NCBI GenBank assembly: GCA_964358895.1 | Contig: CAYHPR010000002.1 | Coordinates: 35,737-99,736, forward strand | Direction of reading: 5' to 3' | Length of the DNA: 64,000 bases | Source: CAYHPR01 sp964358895 | GTDB taxonomy: Archaea; Micrarchaeota; Micrarchaeia; CABMEP01 | Part shown: positions 1-9,173 of the stretch, piece by piece | How the letters are laid out: each line of letters starts with the position of its first letter | Numbering within the stretch: the first letter of the stretch is position 1 | Notes under the pieces: generated by a model | The model's input: the letters and a program-made list of their open reading frames with translations, nothing else | What the model was told of the DNA's origin: nothing | Databases searched by the model: none | Position numbers and translations under genes: made by a program

Positions 1-476
1 TACATCGAAGTGTTTCACTTAGATTTATACATGCTTACCAATCATACTTGTTTAACAGAGTGTTAAGTGATAATCTAGAAAAAATAGAAGAACGTAAGCA
101 GAGAGGAGGAGAAAGGGTAGAAGATAGTAAGAGTCTGAATAGCATAGGAGATGATAAGAACTTTGATTCTTACTGTGGGACAAATTCTTATGGATTTCCT
201 GATATCGAACAGGCGGGGACAGCTTGGCAGACTAGTAATATTATAGGTTACGATACAAAGATAACTGAAGAAGAAGCTGAATTATTGGAAGATGAAAATA
301 TTTCTAAGGATGATTTCAAAATAAGATCCGTACCTGAGTTATCATCCAAAGGATCTGTAAGAACGATGCTTGTTCCGATTAAAAATTTTACATATTCAAA
401 TGCAGCATTCACATTTGAATTACCTAAAGGCGCTTATGCTACTTCAATGTTAAGAGAATTTATGGATAAAAAATAA
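1..476 (+). CDS. truD: tRNA pseudouridine synthase TruD, C-terminal part (5' truncated by window)
   Basis: The frame is open from the left edge, so the gene begins outside the window; the TTG at 48 is internal. TruD makes pseudouridine 13 in tRNA. Two family signatures are visible: a segment reading AYQSYLFNRVLS near the start, matching the (N)xxQSYLFN core of TruD, and the C-terminal block ELPKGAYATSMLREFM, matching the family's usual FxLPxGxYATxxLRE ending. The catalytic Asp region would lie upstream and cannot be seen. The stop at 474-476 is 41 bp before the next gene on the same strand. Assignment rests on these two blocks and is fairly secure. Confidence 0.85.
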   Translation, partial: HRSVSLRFIHAYQSYLFNRVLSDNLEKIEERKQRGGERVEDSKSLNSIGDDKNFDSYCGTNSYGFPDIEQAGTAWQTSNIIGYDTKITEEEAELLEDENISKDDFKIRSVPELSSKGSVRTMLVPIKNFTYSNAAFTFELPKGAYATSMLREFMDKK

Positions 477-517
477 GAATTAAAAAGAGAATATAAATGC
501 AAAAGAGATAGTTCCAT

Positions 518-1696
518 ATGGTTGACATACTTAGACTGGCTGAATATTTGATGATGTTTGCAGTTCTTTACTTCACGATAGTTTTACTGTTAATATATTT
601 GCAGAATAGGAATAAGATGTGGTCGAATAAAAGGAACAAGTATGAACCGACCGTATCGTTCATCATTCCAGCCTATAATGAACAAGAAGATATAGAAAAA
701 TCAGTAAGATCTGTACTTGCAGTAGATTATCCAACGGATAAACTCGAAATTGTTGTAGTTAATGATGGGTCGACTGACAACACCGCCAACTTAGTGAGAT
801 CAATTGCTGAAAAAGAGCTCCGAGTTAGATTATTAGATAAAAAAAATGAAGGAAAAGCTCTAGCACTAAATTATGGAATAAAAAATGCTACCGGAGAGAT
901 TGTAATAACACTAGATGCTGACTCATATGTAACTAAAAACTGTGTGAAAATTTTAATGTCTCATTTTGATAAGGATGTTGCTGCAGTTACATCTGCGGTT
1001 AAGATTAAGGATAGAAAAGACATGACATTTCTTGAATCATTGCAAAAAGTTGAATATCTATTCACAATATTTAACCGACGTCTATTTTCATTTATTAATT
1101 CAGTTTATGTAACTCCAGGTCCACTCAGTGCTTTTAGAAAAGAGGTATTTGAAGAGGTCGGTGGATTTGATCCAAATAATATCATGGAGGATCAAGAAAT
1201 GGCTTTAAGAATTCAATCAGCAAATTATCGAATAATAAGTTGCATGGACGCAGTAGTGTATACTGAGGCTCCGAAAGATTTTGATTCGTTAATGAAACAG
1301 AGAATACGGTGGCACAGAGGAGGGTTCAGAAACATTATGAAATACTCATATATGGTTAATCCGAAATATGGAGATTTCGGTGCATTTGTTATGCCTTACT
1401 CTTTCGTATCAATCTTCCTGTTATTCTTGGTATTCTGGATTGTTGCCGTAGCTGTTTCGAAGGTGTCTGGATTATATTTCCTTGAACCGCTCCTCTCTGT
1501 TGAACCAATTCATGTTATTTCAGCGATTGTATTGATCATAACTTTAATCTGGACGTTTATTGCATTGTCGCAGATAGAGGAAAAACCAAGCATAAAAAAC
1601 ATGATACTTTATATTATAACCTATTGTTATCTGATAACATTTTTTATGGCTATAGCGATTGTAAAGGAATTGAAAGGGGATCCCGCTTCGTGGTAA
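518..1696 (+). CDS. Membrane-bound family 2 glycosyltransferase (processive type)
   Basis: A 392-residue GT2 enzyme that should transfer a sugar from a nucleotide donor at the cytoplasmic membrane. One N-terminal membrane helix (about residues 8-27) precedes the GT-A domain with FIIPAYNEQED, NDGSTD, the metal-binding LDADS, the acidic MEDQEMALRI and the QRIRWHRG motif, the Q-x-x-R-W hallmark of cellulose/hyaluronan synthase-like enzymes. Three hydrophobic segments follow (about 295-320, 335-352, 365-383). Substrate cannot be told from sequence. It is followed after 15 bp by a membrane thioredoxin-like gene, suggesting one transcript. The ATG at 518 fits the first hydrophobic segment. Confidence 0.85.
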   Translation: MVDILRLAEYLMMFAVLYFTIVLLLIYLQNRNKMWSNKRNKYEPTVSFIIPAYNEQEDIEKSVRSVLAVDYPTDKLEIVVVNDGSTDNTANLVRSIAEKELRVRLLDKKNEGKALALNYGIKNATGEIVITLDADSYVTKNCVKILMSHFDKDVAAVTSAVKIKDRKDMTFLESLQKVEYLFTIFNRRLFSFINSVYVTPGPLSAFRKEVFEEVGGFDPNNIMEDQEMALRIQSANYRIISCMDAVVYTEAPKDFDSLMKQRIRWHRGGFRNIMKYSYMVNPKYGDFGAFVMPYSFVSIFLLFLVFWIVAVAVSKVSGLYFLEPLLSVEPIHVISAIVLIITLIWTFIALSQIEEKPSIKNMILYIITYCYLITFFMAIAIVKELKGDPASW

Positions 1697-1711
1697 TTTA
1701 GTAGTAAAGTA

Positions 1712-2359
1712 GTGAATAATATGATACAAAAAACTGAAAGAACAATTAATTGGTCGATCTATTTTATTGGGTTTGTTATATCTGCTTTAATCTTTGGAAT
1801 TGGATTTTGGTTTGGTTCTCAAATTGAGACAGGAGTGGCTGAACAACTGAAGAGAACTATAGACATTACACGAGGAGGGGTTGTCTCGGTAGAAACAATG
1901 CTTATCTTAGAAAATGATTCTTCGTTCTGTGAATTCTTTATGGACGAAATGGCTAAATCTGACAGTGAAACTTATGAACTTGGTAAAAAGATAGGATACA
2001 TGGAAGAAAGGAAAGGAGTAGACCCACAATTAAAAGCAGATTATATGACTTTGGAATTTCGTGACTACCTGCTGTCAAAACGGATAGACGCTAAGTGCAA
2101 TGGCAATTCAACACTTGTACTCTATTTCTTGTCTAGCTCTTCTTGTCCGGACTGCAAATCACAAGGATTGGAATTAACAAAAGTAAGAGATCAGATCCCG
2201 TTAAGAGTTTACTCTTTTGATATGGACATTAACAACTCACTTGTAAATTCATTATCAAAATCTTATGAAATTGAGAGATATCCAACATTAATAATCAACG
2301 ACAAAAAATATGTTGGTTATTTAAGTTCTCAGGATATTCTTAAAGCAATAAATCAATAA
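1712..2359 (+). CDS. Membrane-anchored thioredoxin-like protein
   Basis: A 215-residue protein with one N-terminal membrane helix (about 14-36), a linker, and a C-terminal thioredoxin-like domain. A CPDC active-site motif sits near residue 145 after a hydrophobic beta strand (TLVLYFLSSSS), and the cis-proline strand RYPTLII follows about 50 residues later, so both redox-fold landmarks are present. The domain most likely lies outside the membrane and acts in disulfide exchange. It starts with GTG at 1712 or ATG at 1721. The preceding glycosyltransferase and following DUF424 gene are closely spaced on the same strand. Confidence 0.75.
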   Translation: MNNMIQKTERTINWSIYFIGFVISALIFGIGFWFGSQIETGVAEQLKRTIDITRGGVVSVETMLILENDSSFCEFFMDEMAKSDSETYELGKKIGYMEERKGVDPQLKADYMTLEFRDYLLSKRIDAKCNGNSTLVLYFLSSSSCPDCKSQGLELTKVRDQIPLRVYSFDMDINNSLVNSLSKSYEIERYPTLIINDKKYVGYLSSQDILKAINQ

Positions 2360-2387
2360 GCAAACAGATGCAGCTAAAAGTGGTTTA

Positions 2388-2690
2388 ATGCTTTCGATTA
2401 ATCTGAAAAAGAGTAAAAAGGGAACTATACTCGCAATTTGCGACAGTGAATTGCTTGGTAAAACTCTGAAAGAGGGTAAATTAGTTATAGACCTGAATAA
2501 ATATAGGTCATTTTATGAAGGCAAATTAATCAGTGAAACTGACCCAAGCCTTGAACAGATAATAAAAAATGCGGACTCAATTAATATCGTAGGTAAGAAG
2601 GCAATTGAAACATTGAAAAAATTTGGCTTAGATGTGTCAGGTGTAAAAACAATCGAAAGTATACCTCATCTGCAGATATATCGACTCTAA
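2388..2690 (+). CDS. DUF424 family protein
   Basis: A 100-residue protein whose layout matches the small archaeal DUF424 family: an N-terminal beta strand, the block AICDSELLGKTLKEGKL, a middle helix with NIVGKKAIE and the C-terminal SIPHLQIYRL. The function of the family is unknown to me. It follows the thioredoxin-like gene by 28 bp. Its end faces the convergent GTPase gene, leaving only about 40 bp for both terminators. Confidence 0.75.
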   Translation: MLSINLKKSKKGTILAICDSELLGKTLKEGKLVIDLNKYRSFYEGKLISETDPSLEQIIKNADSINIVGKKAIETLKKFGLDVSGVKTIESIPHLQIYRL

Positions 2691-2729
2691 ATCTAGTTGT
2701 AGAGATTAGTCCCTTGCTAAATTTTTCAC

Positions 2730-3896
2730 TTATTTTGCTGCTGATACTATTTTTATTACATCTCCATCTTTCAAAACATAATCCTTAGCTATCCTTATCT
2801 TTTTCTTTGCATCAATTGCATATAGAAAAGATTTAGCCAGATCTGTATGTATTTTTGCTGCAAATGCAAGAGCAGTAGTTCCTCTCCTAACAAGAATCGC
2901 ATCTGGAAGAATATTGCCGAAATTATCGGCAAATTTATTTTCATCACTTACGGGGAATACAGTAATCAATTCTAATTGCCTAAATGCTGCTGCATTTAAT
3001 GTCTCTTGCACGCCAGAACCCTTATTTTCCTTCAAAATCTTAGCAATTTTATTTAGCGCAGAACGCTGGCCCTCGCTGACATTCGCAAGCATCTCAAAAT
3101 CTAAAGCACCGGAATTGTATTTTACCAATCCTTTTTCGTTGGCCTTTCTTAGAGCAAGCTCTCCGTCTGCATAAACGGATAGTATAGTTCTGTTAGGAAA
3201 TTCCTTAACAAGTTTATCGAATTTCTCTCTAGCATTTGGAAGATCAATCTTATTCGCAGCAATAAGTATGAGTAGTGACCTTTCCCTTATTTTATAGGCG
3301 AACTTTCTCACCTCGTCTTCAGACCACGTAATCCTAGTTTTAGGTAGAGATAATTCGTCTGCCAAATGGTCTACAACCTCTGGTGAGATGTTCAGACCCG
3401 TAAGGATAGAATGAACTGAGTCTATATTTTTTCCTTTAATTTTGGTCCAATTCTTCAAGAGTATATCCGTGAACCATTCATTAATTTCTTTTTCCAAAAA
3501 TCTTATTTCTTCTGCTGGATCTGCATTTTCAATTGGGTTCCCTTCTAAGTCAGTAGTACCGCTGACATCAATGACTTGGATCAATACATCTGCAGTTCTA
3601 ACACTATCAAGAAATTTGTTACCTAATCCTTTACCTTCATGTGCACCTGGAACAAGACCTGCTAAATCAACTACGTTAATTGGAACATAGCGAATGCCAT
3701 TTACACATTTAGAATTTTTTGGATTACATTTAGCAGCTATAACTGATTCAGGACAGTTCGTAGTTATGAAAGTGACTCCTTTGTTTGGCTCTATGGTTGT
3801 AAAGGGTCTGGAAGAGATTGGAACATCTATCTTTGTTATAGCTGAAAAGAACGTTGACTTTCCTTTGCTCGGTGCACCGGTTATGCCTATTAACAT
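2730..3896 (-). CDS. YchF-related (Obg-like) translation-associated GTPase
   Basis: About 388 residues when started at the second methionine (3896), which places the G1 loop GAPSKGKST directly after the first strand; the longer frame to 3932 adds 12 unlikely residues. DLAGLVPGAHEGKG is the G3 region typical of the Obg/YchF family. AANKID is a G4 motif of NKxD type, so GTP is likely the substrate, unlike bacterial YchF whose NxxE prefers ATP. The C-terminus (about 310-388) looks like a TGS domain (AAKIHTDLAKSFLYAI, then KDGDVIKIVSA), common in ribosome-linked GTPases. It is convergent with the DUF424 gene. The TnpB remnant begins 60 bp upstream. Confidence 0.85.
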   Translation of the reverse strand: MLIGITGAPSKGKSTFFSAITKIDVPISSRPFTTIEPNKGVTFITTNCPESVIAAKCNPKNSKCVNGIRYVPINVVDLAGLVPGAHEGKGLGNKFLDSVRTADVLIQVIDVSGTTDLEGNPIENADPAEEIRFLEKEINEWFTDILLKNWTKIKGKNIDSVHSILTGLNISPEVVDHLADELSLPKTRITWSEDEVRKFAYKIRERSLLILIAANKIDLPNAREKFDKLVKEFPNRTILSVYADGELALRKANEKGLVKYNSGALDFEMLANVSEGQRSALNKIAKILKENKGSGVQETLNAAAFRQLELITVFPVSDENKFADNFGNILPDAILVRRGTTALAFAAKIHTDLAKSFLYAIDAKKKIRIAKDYVLKDGDVIKIVSAAK

Positions 3897-3959
3897 AAGG
3901 ATATATGCACAAAATACTCTTAAAATCAACACTTCCTGTACTTCCAGTGGTCTTGTGAA

Positions 3960-5184
3960 CTACCGCCGATTAAAATCGGTGGCTTCCTCTTTCATTAAAG
4001 GAATTTGCTGACGAAACTTTTTATCAGTTTTGTCAGTATCGGTTTCTTCTCTGAGAGGCTTGACTTCGGACAGTTCCTGCCCTATTTTGCTCAACGCTCG
4101 ATTGAGTATGTTTATGGCTGCATTGTGATCTCTGTCCAATGTAAGTCCACAATAACTGCATTTGTGAATCCTGTTCCACAACTTCTTTGGACTTTCTCCC
4201 ACTTTTCCGCAGCCACTGCATGTCTGAGTTGTTCCTCTTGGCTCAACCCTTACCAACTGGATACCGGCACTCGCAGCCTTGTAATCCAGCATCTGTAAGA
4301 ATCTTGACCAGGATGCATCGTTTATGTTTCTTGCATTGTATGATATTTTGATTATTCCTGATCTCAAGAGCTTCCACAGCAATAATATCATGACTGTTAA
4401 CATAATGTCTCGAAAGTTTATGGAGAAAATCATTTCTCTGATTGTAGATCTTTTCGAATTGTCTTGCAACTTTAATACGTTGTTTCTGCCTGTTGGCGGA
4501 TCCTTTCTTCTTTCTAGATAATATTTGTTGTAATACCTTAAACCCCTCAAATCCAACAGTCATGAATTTTGGATTATTTACGTGGTTGCCAACACTGTCA
4601 GAGGCAAAGTGCATAATCCCAAGATCTATGCCTACTGCTTTTGTTGCTTTTTCTGCGTGTAATCTTGAATTGTCTTTTTCACATTCAACAGAAATTGAAA
4701 CATACCATTTGCCTGATGGATATTTTTTGACAGTAACTTGTTTCATCTTTCCATCGACCTCCCTGTGCACCCTCATGGGAATTTCTCCAATCTTTGATAG
4801 GTACAGCTTCTGATATCTTTTCCCTGTTGAAATCAGATGGAAGCCTGACTGATTGTATACGAACGTCTTAAACCATTCCTTCCCTTTGAACCTCAGTCTG
4901 CCTACTTTCTTTCCGTTTTTCTTCAGCTTGGTCAATGCCCTTAAATTTGAAAAAAGCCTATAGCATTCATATTGAAGAACTTTAGAATAAACCTGACTCA
5001 AATCCGGATTCTCTGTTTTGATTTTTGGAATTGAATTCTGCAGTGCTGAGCTATCTGGCTTCTCTTGCTTCCGAAGACCTTCAAGCATCTTATTGTAAAC
5101 AAATCTACAGCTATCGAGGACTGATTGCATTCGTTGCTCCTGAACCTTTGATGGATAAAGACGGAATTTGAATGCTTTTAGCAC
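3960..5184 (-). pseudogene. tnpB: TnpB of an IS200/IS605-type element, frameshifted
   Basis: Two overlapping minus frames together give one full TnpB. The first (from 5184) has the N-terminal LKAFKFRLYPSKVQEQRM start, the RuvC-I aspartate in VGIDLGIMHFA and the RuvC-II glutamate in IIAVEALEI. The second carries NINDASWSRFLQML, the zinc finger (CSGCG ... CSYCG) and the RuvC-III aspartate in LDRDHNAAINIL. Lining the joint up with the family spacing shows that about two bases are missing near 4344. All catalytic residues survive, so the break looks recent. No TnpA is present. The 3' end overlaps a GC hairpin at 3963-3982 typical of the right end and guide-RNA scaffold of such elements. TnpB acts as an RNA-guided nuclease. 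Confidence 0.85.
3963..3982 (-). repeat. Terminal hairpin at the right end of the TnpB element
   Basis: An inverted repeat (CCGCCGAT / ATCGGTGG on the plus strand) sits at the TnpB stop codon. In IS605-like elements the 3' end of tnpB overlaps the guide RNA scaffold and a terminal hairpin, and the bases just beyond (toward 3940 here) act as the guide. The exact element end is not determined. Confidence 0.5.
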
Positions 5185-5347
5185 GTATTAACGTCGAAAA
5201 ATCTATTTATATAGCTTGACAGACCCTTCACAGCCGGTGATCCGGTGATTCTTGTCACTGCTACCTGAATGCTCATAATTTAATAGTAAAAGCGAAAGTC
5301 TTTACCACCGTTTGAAAACGATGGAATTCATAAGCTTTTAAAGATTT

Positions 5348-5896
5348 ATGAAAAATAGTATTATGGTCGACTTAGTGACGTCTATTGTTGTATTGCTTAT
5401 CCAGCTTTTCTTAGGTTTGCTTTTTTCTATATTATCAATTTACTTCTCACTTAGAATGTTTGACAAAATGACTGAGCATATCGATGAAATTGCTGAACTG
5501 AGAAAAGGAAATATTGCAGTCGCAATCGTATTACTTTCATTGTTCGTTTCTATTACGACAATTGTTAACCAGGGGATACAACAATTTGATAACATATTTA
5601 CTTCTAGCTTGTCTGTCCCATTATTCATTATTGCATTCATGATGGCGATTGTACAACTAGTTGTTGTATTGCTTATTTCTATCTTTACCATCTATACTGC
5701 TATCAGAGTACTAGACACGTTAACTGTAGGTATAGATGAGATGAAAGAACTGAAGCGAGGAAATATCGCTGTTGCACTTCTTATTGCAGGAGTCATATAT
5801 GCTGTTGCATCAATAGTATCTAATTCGATAAGTGGGATAGAAAACTTGGCAATCTTCAAATCTGAAACCTTGGCTGCACTGCTCGGAATCAGATAA
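5348..5896 (+). CDS. DUF350-like membrane protein with two internal repeats
   Basis: 182 residues with four predicted membrane helices arranged as two copies of one unit. Each unit has a helix, a polar turn with D-x-(M/L)T-x-x-I-x-E, then L(R/K)KGNIAVA and a second helix (ELRKGNIAVAIV near 52-63, ELKRGNIAVALL near 131-142). This paired (R/K)GN(I)A motif is that of the DUF350/YjfL membrane family, whose role is not established. The start ATG at 5348 lies just downstream of the left end of the TnpB element. The next gene is convergent. Confidence 0.6.
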   Translation: MKNSIMVDLVTSIVVLLIQLFLGLLFSILSIYFSLRMFDKMTEHIDEIAELRKGNIAVAIVLLSLFVSITTIVNQGIQQFDNIFTSSLSVPLFIIAFMMAIVQLVVVLLISIFTIYTAIRVLDTLTVGIDEMKELKRGNIAVALLIAGVIYAVASIVSNSISGIENLAIFKSETLAALLGIR

Positions 5897-5904
5897 CTGC
5901 TAGC

Positions 5905-6330
5905 CTAATCAGCTGAAAGAGATCCAAATATTGTTCCGTTTCTATTCTCCATTGAAAATGAGTTCATACTTGAAGGCAGTAAAGTAACAGACTCTATGTT
6001 TATTTTACATTTTATCAATTCAACCTGTTTCTGCCCAGATCGTTCAAAAATAAGCTCACTGCCTACTGCTGAAATGTTGACGTCCTTAAGTGGCTTAAGA
6101 TAAAAAATACGTTTATTGCCAGGGCCCAGGATACAAATTATATCGGCAGTATCTGAAAGATCAGATAGCATATTTTGCTCCATCAGATAAGTCATCTCAT
6201 TTTCTATTGTTAGTTTGCTGTTTGTAATTAACGGTAAAATAAAAATGAAGGCGGAAATATTGATGCCGAACAACAATAGAAACTCAAGTGATAGCTGGCC
6301 TTTCAGCCGTTTAGTTGCAAATGCCATCAT
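5905..6330 (-). CDS. Pilin-like protein with archaeal class III signal
   Basis: The frame is open further upstream, but the methionines at 6330/6327 have a GGTGA ribosome site 5 bp ahead and give a typical short pilin leader: basic residues then KGQLSLEFLLLFG. The Q-x-S-x-E motif followed by a hydrophobic helix is the class III (DUF361-type) signal processed by an archaeal prepilin peptidase. The remaining roughly 110 residues form a beta-rich domain. The start lies inside the end of the preceding pilin gene (20-bp overlap), so the two are probably translationally coupled. It likely acts in a surface filament or as a minor pilin. Confidence 0.7.
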   Translation of the reverse strand: MMAFATKRLKGQLSLEFLLLFGINISAFIFILPLITNSKLTIENEMTYLMEQNMLSDLSDTADIICILGPGNKRIFYLKPLKDVNISAVGSELIFERSGQKQVELIKCKINIESVTLLPSSMNSFSMENRNGTIFGSLSAD

Positions 6331-6556
6331 AACAGTCACCAGAACGGCACTGCCTAGAAGAGATACATACCTCTCCAGTAGCTCGCTTGGAAAAGCCGGA
6401 TGTTTCATTCATCAATATCTGAACGTCTAAAGTCTGGTTTTGTATCTGTGCAGCTGTGCTACGTGATGTTTTCTGCAACTGATCCCCAAGAGTCATGACG
6501 AGACCCATCAATATTGCAATAATAATTATCATCTCAGCTGAGATTTGTCCACGCAT
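6311..6556 (-). CDS. Small class III-signal pilin with Cys-rich tail
   Basis: 81 residues. It begins MRGQISAEMIIIIAIL, a class III prepilin signal (Q-x-S-x-E) directly followed by the hydrophobic helix that forms a filament core. The C-terminus is unusual: VCISSRQCRSGDCYDGICN has four cysteines in 16 residues, a small disulfide-knot pattern that fits an exported protein. The gene overlaps the start of the next pilin-like gene. A hairpin with the AAACTTTCTT stem lies upstream. Confidence 0.7.
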   Translation of the reverse strand: MRGQISAEMIIIIAILMGLVMTLGDQLQKTSRSTAAQIQNQTLDVQILMNETSGFSKRATGEVCISSRQCRSGDCYDGICN

Positions 6557-6610
6557 AAAATTGATAAGGAATGGATGGAGATAAACGTTTGCGGAGGACT
6601 AACACCACAC

Positions 6611-6633
6611 AAACTTTCTTTTTAAGAAAGTTT
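6611..6633. repeat. Perfect inverted repeat AAACTTTCTT / AAGAAAGTTT
   Basis: A 10-bp stem with a 3-base TTT loop between the pilin pair and the next gene (both on the minus strand). It could end the transcript of the 6671-7105 gene. The same stem core (AAACTTT / AAAGTTT) occurs in several tRNA and rRNA introns of this window. Confidence 0.5.
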
Positions 6634-6670
6634 AATCAAAGAATTGAAGAATGAACGATGTACGAATTGT

Positions 6671-7105
6671 TTAGAATTTGATTCCTTCTTTTTCTTCTCT
6701 TTCTCTCCTCAGCAATGTCGCAAGGAGGGAACCGAAGCCTAAAGAAACAGACACGAAAATAATTTCAATTGCAACTATTGCTGCACCCGCAATAATTCTT
6801 GGGATATCGACCTGAAGCCCTCCTTTATCGATATCGAATGAGGATAACTTTATTGCATTTAAAAGAAATAGTATGATCCCGACTGCCAATCCTAGGCCAA
6901 TGCCTAGTCCGAAAATTTTATACACATCAAATCTGATTACAAACTCTTCTGTCAGTTTATATCCAATTGCAAATGAAATAAGAATGACAGATAGATCAAA
7001 ATATCCTCGTGTATTTTCCAAATCTACGAAACCAAATACAACAAGAGTAAGGTACACTGCTGAAAGCACAAGAAATCCGTAGGGAAGTTTGTCAATGAAC
7101 TGCAT
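6671..7105 (-). CDS. Four-helix membrane protein, function unknown
   Basis: About 144 residues from the ATG at 7105 (a TTG at 7111 is possible). Four hydrophobic segments lie at about 9-27, 36-50, 65-88 and 108-132, the last followed by a basic, charged end (RREREEKEG). I recognise no family. It lies 33 bp from the stop of FttA on the same strand and could be transcribed with it. Confidence 0.55.
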   Translation of the reverse strand: MQFIDKLPYGFLVLSAVYLTLVVFGFVDLENTRGYFDLSVILISFAIGYKLTEEFVIRFDVYKIFGLGIGLGLAVGIILFLLNAIKLSSFDIDKGGLQVDIPRIIAGAAIVAIEIIFVSVSLGFGSLLATLLRREREEKEGIKF

Positions 7106-7137
7106 GGCCAAACATTGAATCTGCAGCTATTTAATAG

Positions 7138-9036
7138 CTATTTCAATCTGATTGTATCGAGATTCATTGGAGCTCTTGATTCAACATGCATTAACCTTGA
7201 AAGACTGAATGCTAAATCATCACACTTTCTTTCTTCGCCGTGATCACAAAGAATTCTGGTTGGTTTTGGTCGCATGTTTTTAACGAACGCCATAAGCTGG
7301 CGCCTATCGCTGTGACCACTGAAACCTTCGGCTGTTTCGATGCGCATGTTGATCTTAATAGTATCAAGACGACCGTCTTCACCGACGATTGCAACTTCTT
7401 TATCCCCTCGCTGTATCTTTCTACCTAGCGAATAATTGGTATTGAAACCTACGAAGATAAGTGTGTTCTTTGGATCGTGTGCCAATGCCTTGAAATATTC
7501 TACAGATGGCCCTCCAGTCATCATACCGGATGGTGCAAGGATAACGCAAGGGGGACCGTCAATTATCTCTTCCCGCTTATGCTTAGCAACTTCAAATATA
7601 GGAGATTCGAATGGACTCTTGTTGCTGAGGATTGAACGCTGAAGGCTGTCGCGTAAGTATTCTGGATAAACTGTGTGTATGGCTGTAGCTTCCAGAACCA
7701 TTCCATCAATGTAAACTTTATATGGAAAGTCTGGGACTCTTCTTGCATATTCTTCGAGTGCAAGCATCATATCTTGTGAACGGCCAATCGAAAAAACGGG
7801 AATCAATACTTTCCCACCATTTTTGAGTGTCTCGTCAACAACACGTAACAGTTTTGCTTCTGCGTCTTGGCGTGAAGCATGGAAGTCGTTCTTACCTCCG
7901 TAAGTACTTTCCATAACTAACGTCTCGACACGCGGAAATACGTTGTTCGCTGGATTGAACAGTCGCGTATGGCTGTATTTGAAGTCGCCTGTATAAACAA
8001 AATTATGTAATCCATCGCTGATATGAAGATGAACAATGGAACTACCGAGAATATGACCAGCGTTATGAAAAGTAAGCTTTATCTCAGGAGTAATGTCGGT
8101 TACCTCGGACCATTCACGCGTTATGCAGTGGACGAGCGCATTCCTGATATCTTTTTCAGTATACAACGGCTCAATGCCTTGTCTTTTCATAACTTTGATG
8201 TAATCGAAACACAGCAATGCGAATAGGTCACGTGATGGCGGTGTGCAATAAAGTGGACCATCGTAGCCCATGGCAAAGTAGTATGGTATAAACCCGCAGT
8301 GGTCGAGATGGCTGTGTGAGAGTACTAATGCATCAAGCTCATCAAGGGGCATATTCAATTCTCTAATGTACGGATATTCTTTCGATGTATCCGTAGCCTC
8401 GAACCTCAGCCCACTGTCTAATATAACTTTGTCGTTTGATGTCTGCATAAAGATGCAGGACCTACCGACTTCTCTGAATGCACCGAGTGCAGTTATTTTG
8501 ACCCAACTGGTCTTTTCCTGAGGAGTGAAAATACGTTTCCCAACTTTCGTTAAGAATTTCTTTCTTGTTTCTGCTTCTTTGAGCAGCGTACCTCTAATTC
8601 CTTTTATGACTTCTGAAGGTAACGTTGGAATTCTAAGAACACGTGGAGCCCAACCACTGCTTTTTATGATTTCTTTTAGTGTTGATCCACCCTTGCCGAT
8701 AACAAGACCTGGTTTGTAAGCATCAATCCATACTTCATGAAACTCTGGACTGAAACGTATTTCTTCCGCTCTTGCATCAACAGGAATTACTGCCTTAATT
8801 TTTTCGATTGCTTCGTCTGGTGGCAGCAATGCGCTTGCGACAGACCTAACAATCACTTTCTTCTTTATGCCAGCCGCTATATCCTTGACTGGATTCTCAG
8901 CAGCGTAAAATTTTGCGATATCGTCTATGTATAAAACGATGTCTGGCCCTTCTGCCTCGATCTTTACTGCAGAACAACCTGTGCGTGGTAGAAGTGATTC
9001 AATTCTTTTGACTAATTCTGGTTGTATGTTTTGCAT
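7138..9036 (-). CDS. fttA: FttA/aCPSF1, KH-domain beta-CASP ribonuclease (transcription termination)
   Basis: 632 residues with the classic aCPSF1 layout: two N-terminal KH domains (about 1-140, with the loop IGKGGSTLKEI), a metallo-beta-lactamase domain with the metal motif HSHLDHCG near residue 240, a beta-CASP domain, and the closing segment AEGFSGHSDRRQL. In archaea this enzyme cuts nascent RNA and ends transcription by RNA polymerase. Length and motif order match the family. The ATG at 9036 is preceded by a 137-bp gap from the proteasome gene. It is a housekeeping gene and supports an archaeal host. Confidence 0.95.
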   Translation of the reverse strand: MQNIQPELVKRIESLLPRTGCSAVKIEAEGPDIVLYIDDIAKFYAAENPVKDIAAGIKKKVIVRSVASALLPPDEAIEKIKAVIPVDARAEEIRFSPEFHEVWIDAYKPGLVIGKGGSTLKEIIKSSGWAPRVLRIPTLPSEVIKGIRGTLLKEAETRKKFLTKVGKRIFTPQEKTSWVKITALGAFREVGRSCIFMQTSNDKVILDSGLRFEATDTSKEYPYIRELNMPLDELDALVLSHSHLDHCGFIPYYFAMGYDGPLYCTPPSRDLFALLCFDYIKVMKRQGIEPLYTEKDIRNALVHCITREWSEVTDITPEIKLTFHNAGHILGSSIVHLHISDGLHNFVYTGDFKYSHTRLFNPANNVFPRVETLVMESTYGGKNDFHASRQDAEAKLLRVVDETLKNGGKVLIPVFSIGRSQDMMLALEEYARRVPDFPYKVYIDGMVLEATAIHTVYPEYLRDSLQRSILSNKSPFESPIFEVAKHKREEIIDGPPCVILAPSGMMTGGPSVEYFKALAHDPKNTLIFVGFNTNYSLGRKIQRGDKEVAIVGEDGRLDTIKINMRIETAEGFSGHSDRRQLMAFVKNMRPKPTRILCDHGEERKCDDLAFSLSRLMHVESRAPMNLDTIRLK

Positions 9037-9173
9037 AGTTTCAAGATCCTATATTCAAATTTCATTAGAATTTTTATTAGAAATATGAACCAGCTAATGA
9101 TGAACAGATTATGAAATTGGATTCTTATTGCACAAATATGAACGACAGAAAGTGTGCCCTCACTTTCTTCTCT

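Noticed and set aside
3960..4556. A separate 198-residue gene with a zinc finger
   Set aside because: It is the C-terminal half of TnpB in another frame; its first 70 residues have no match.
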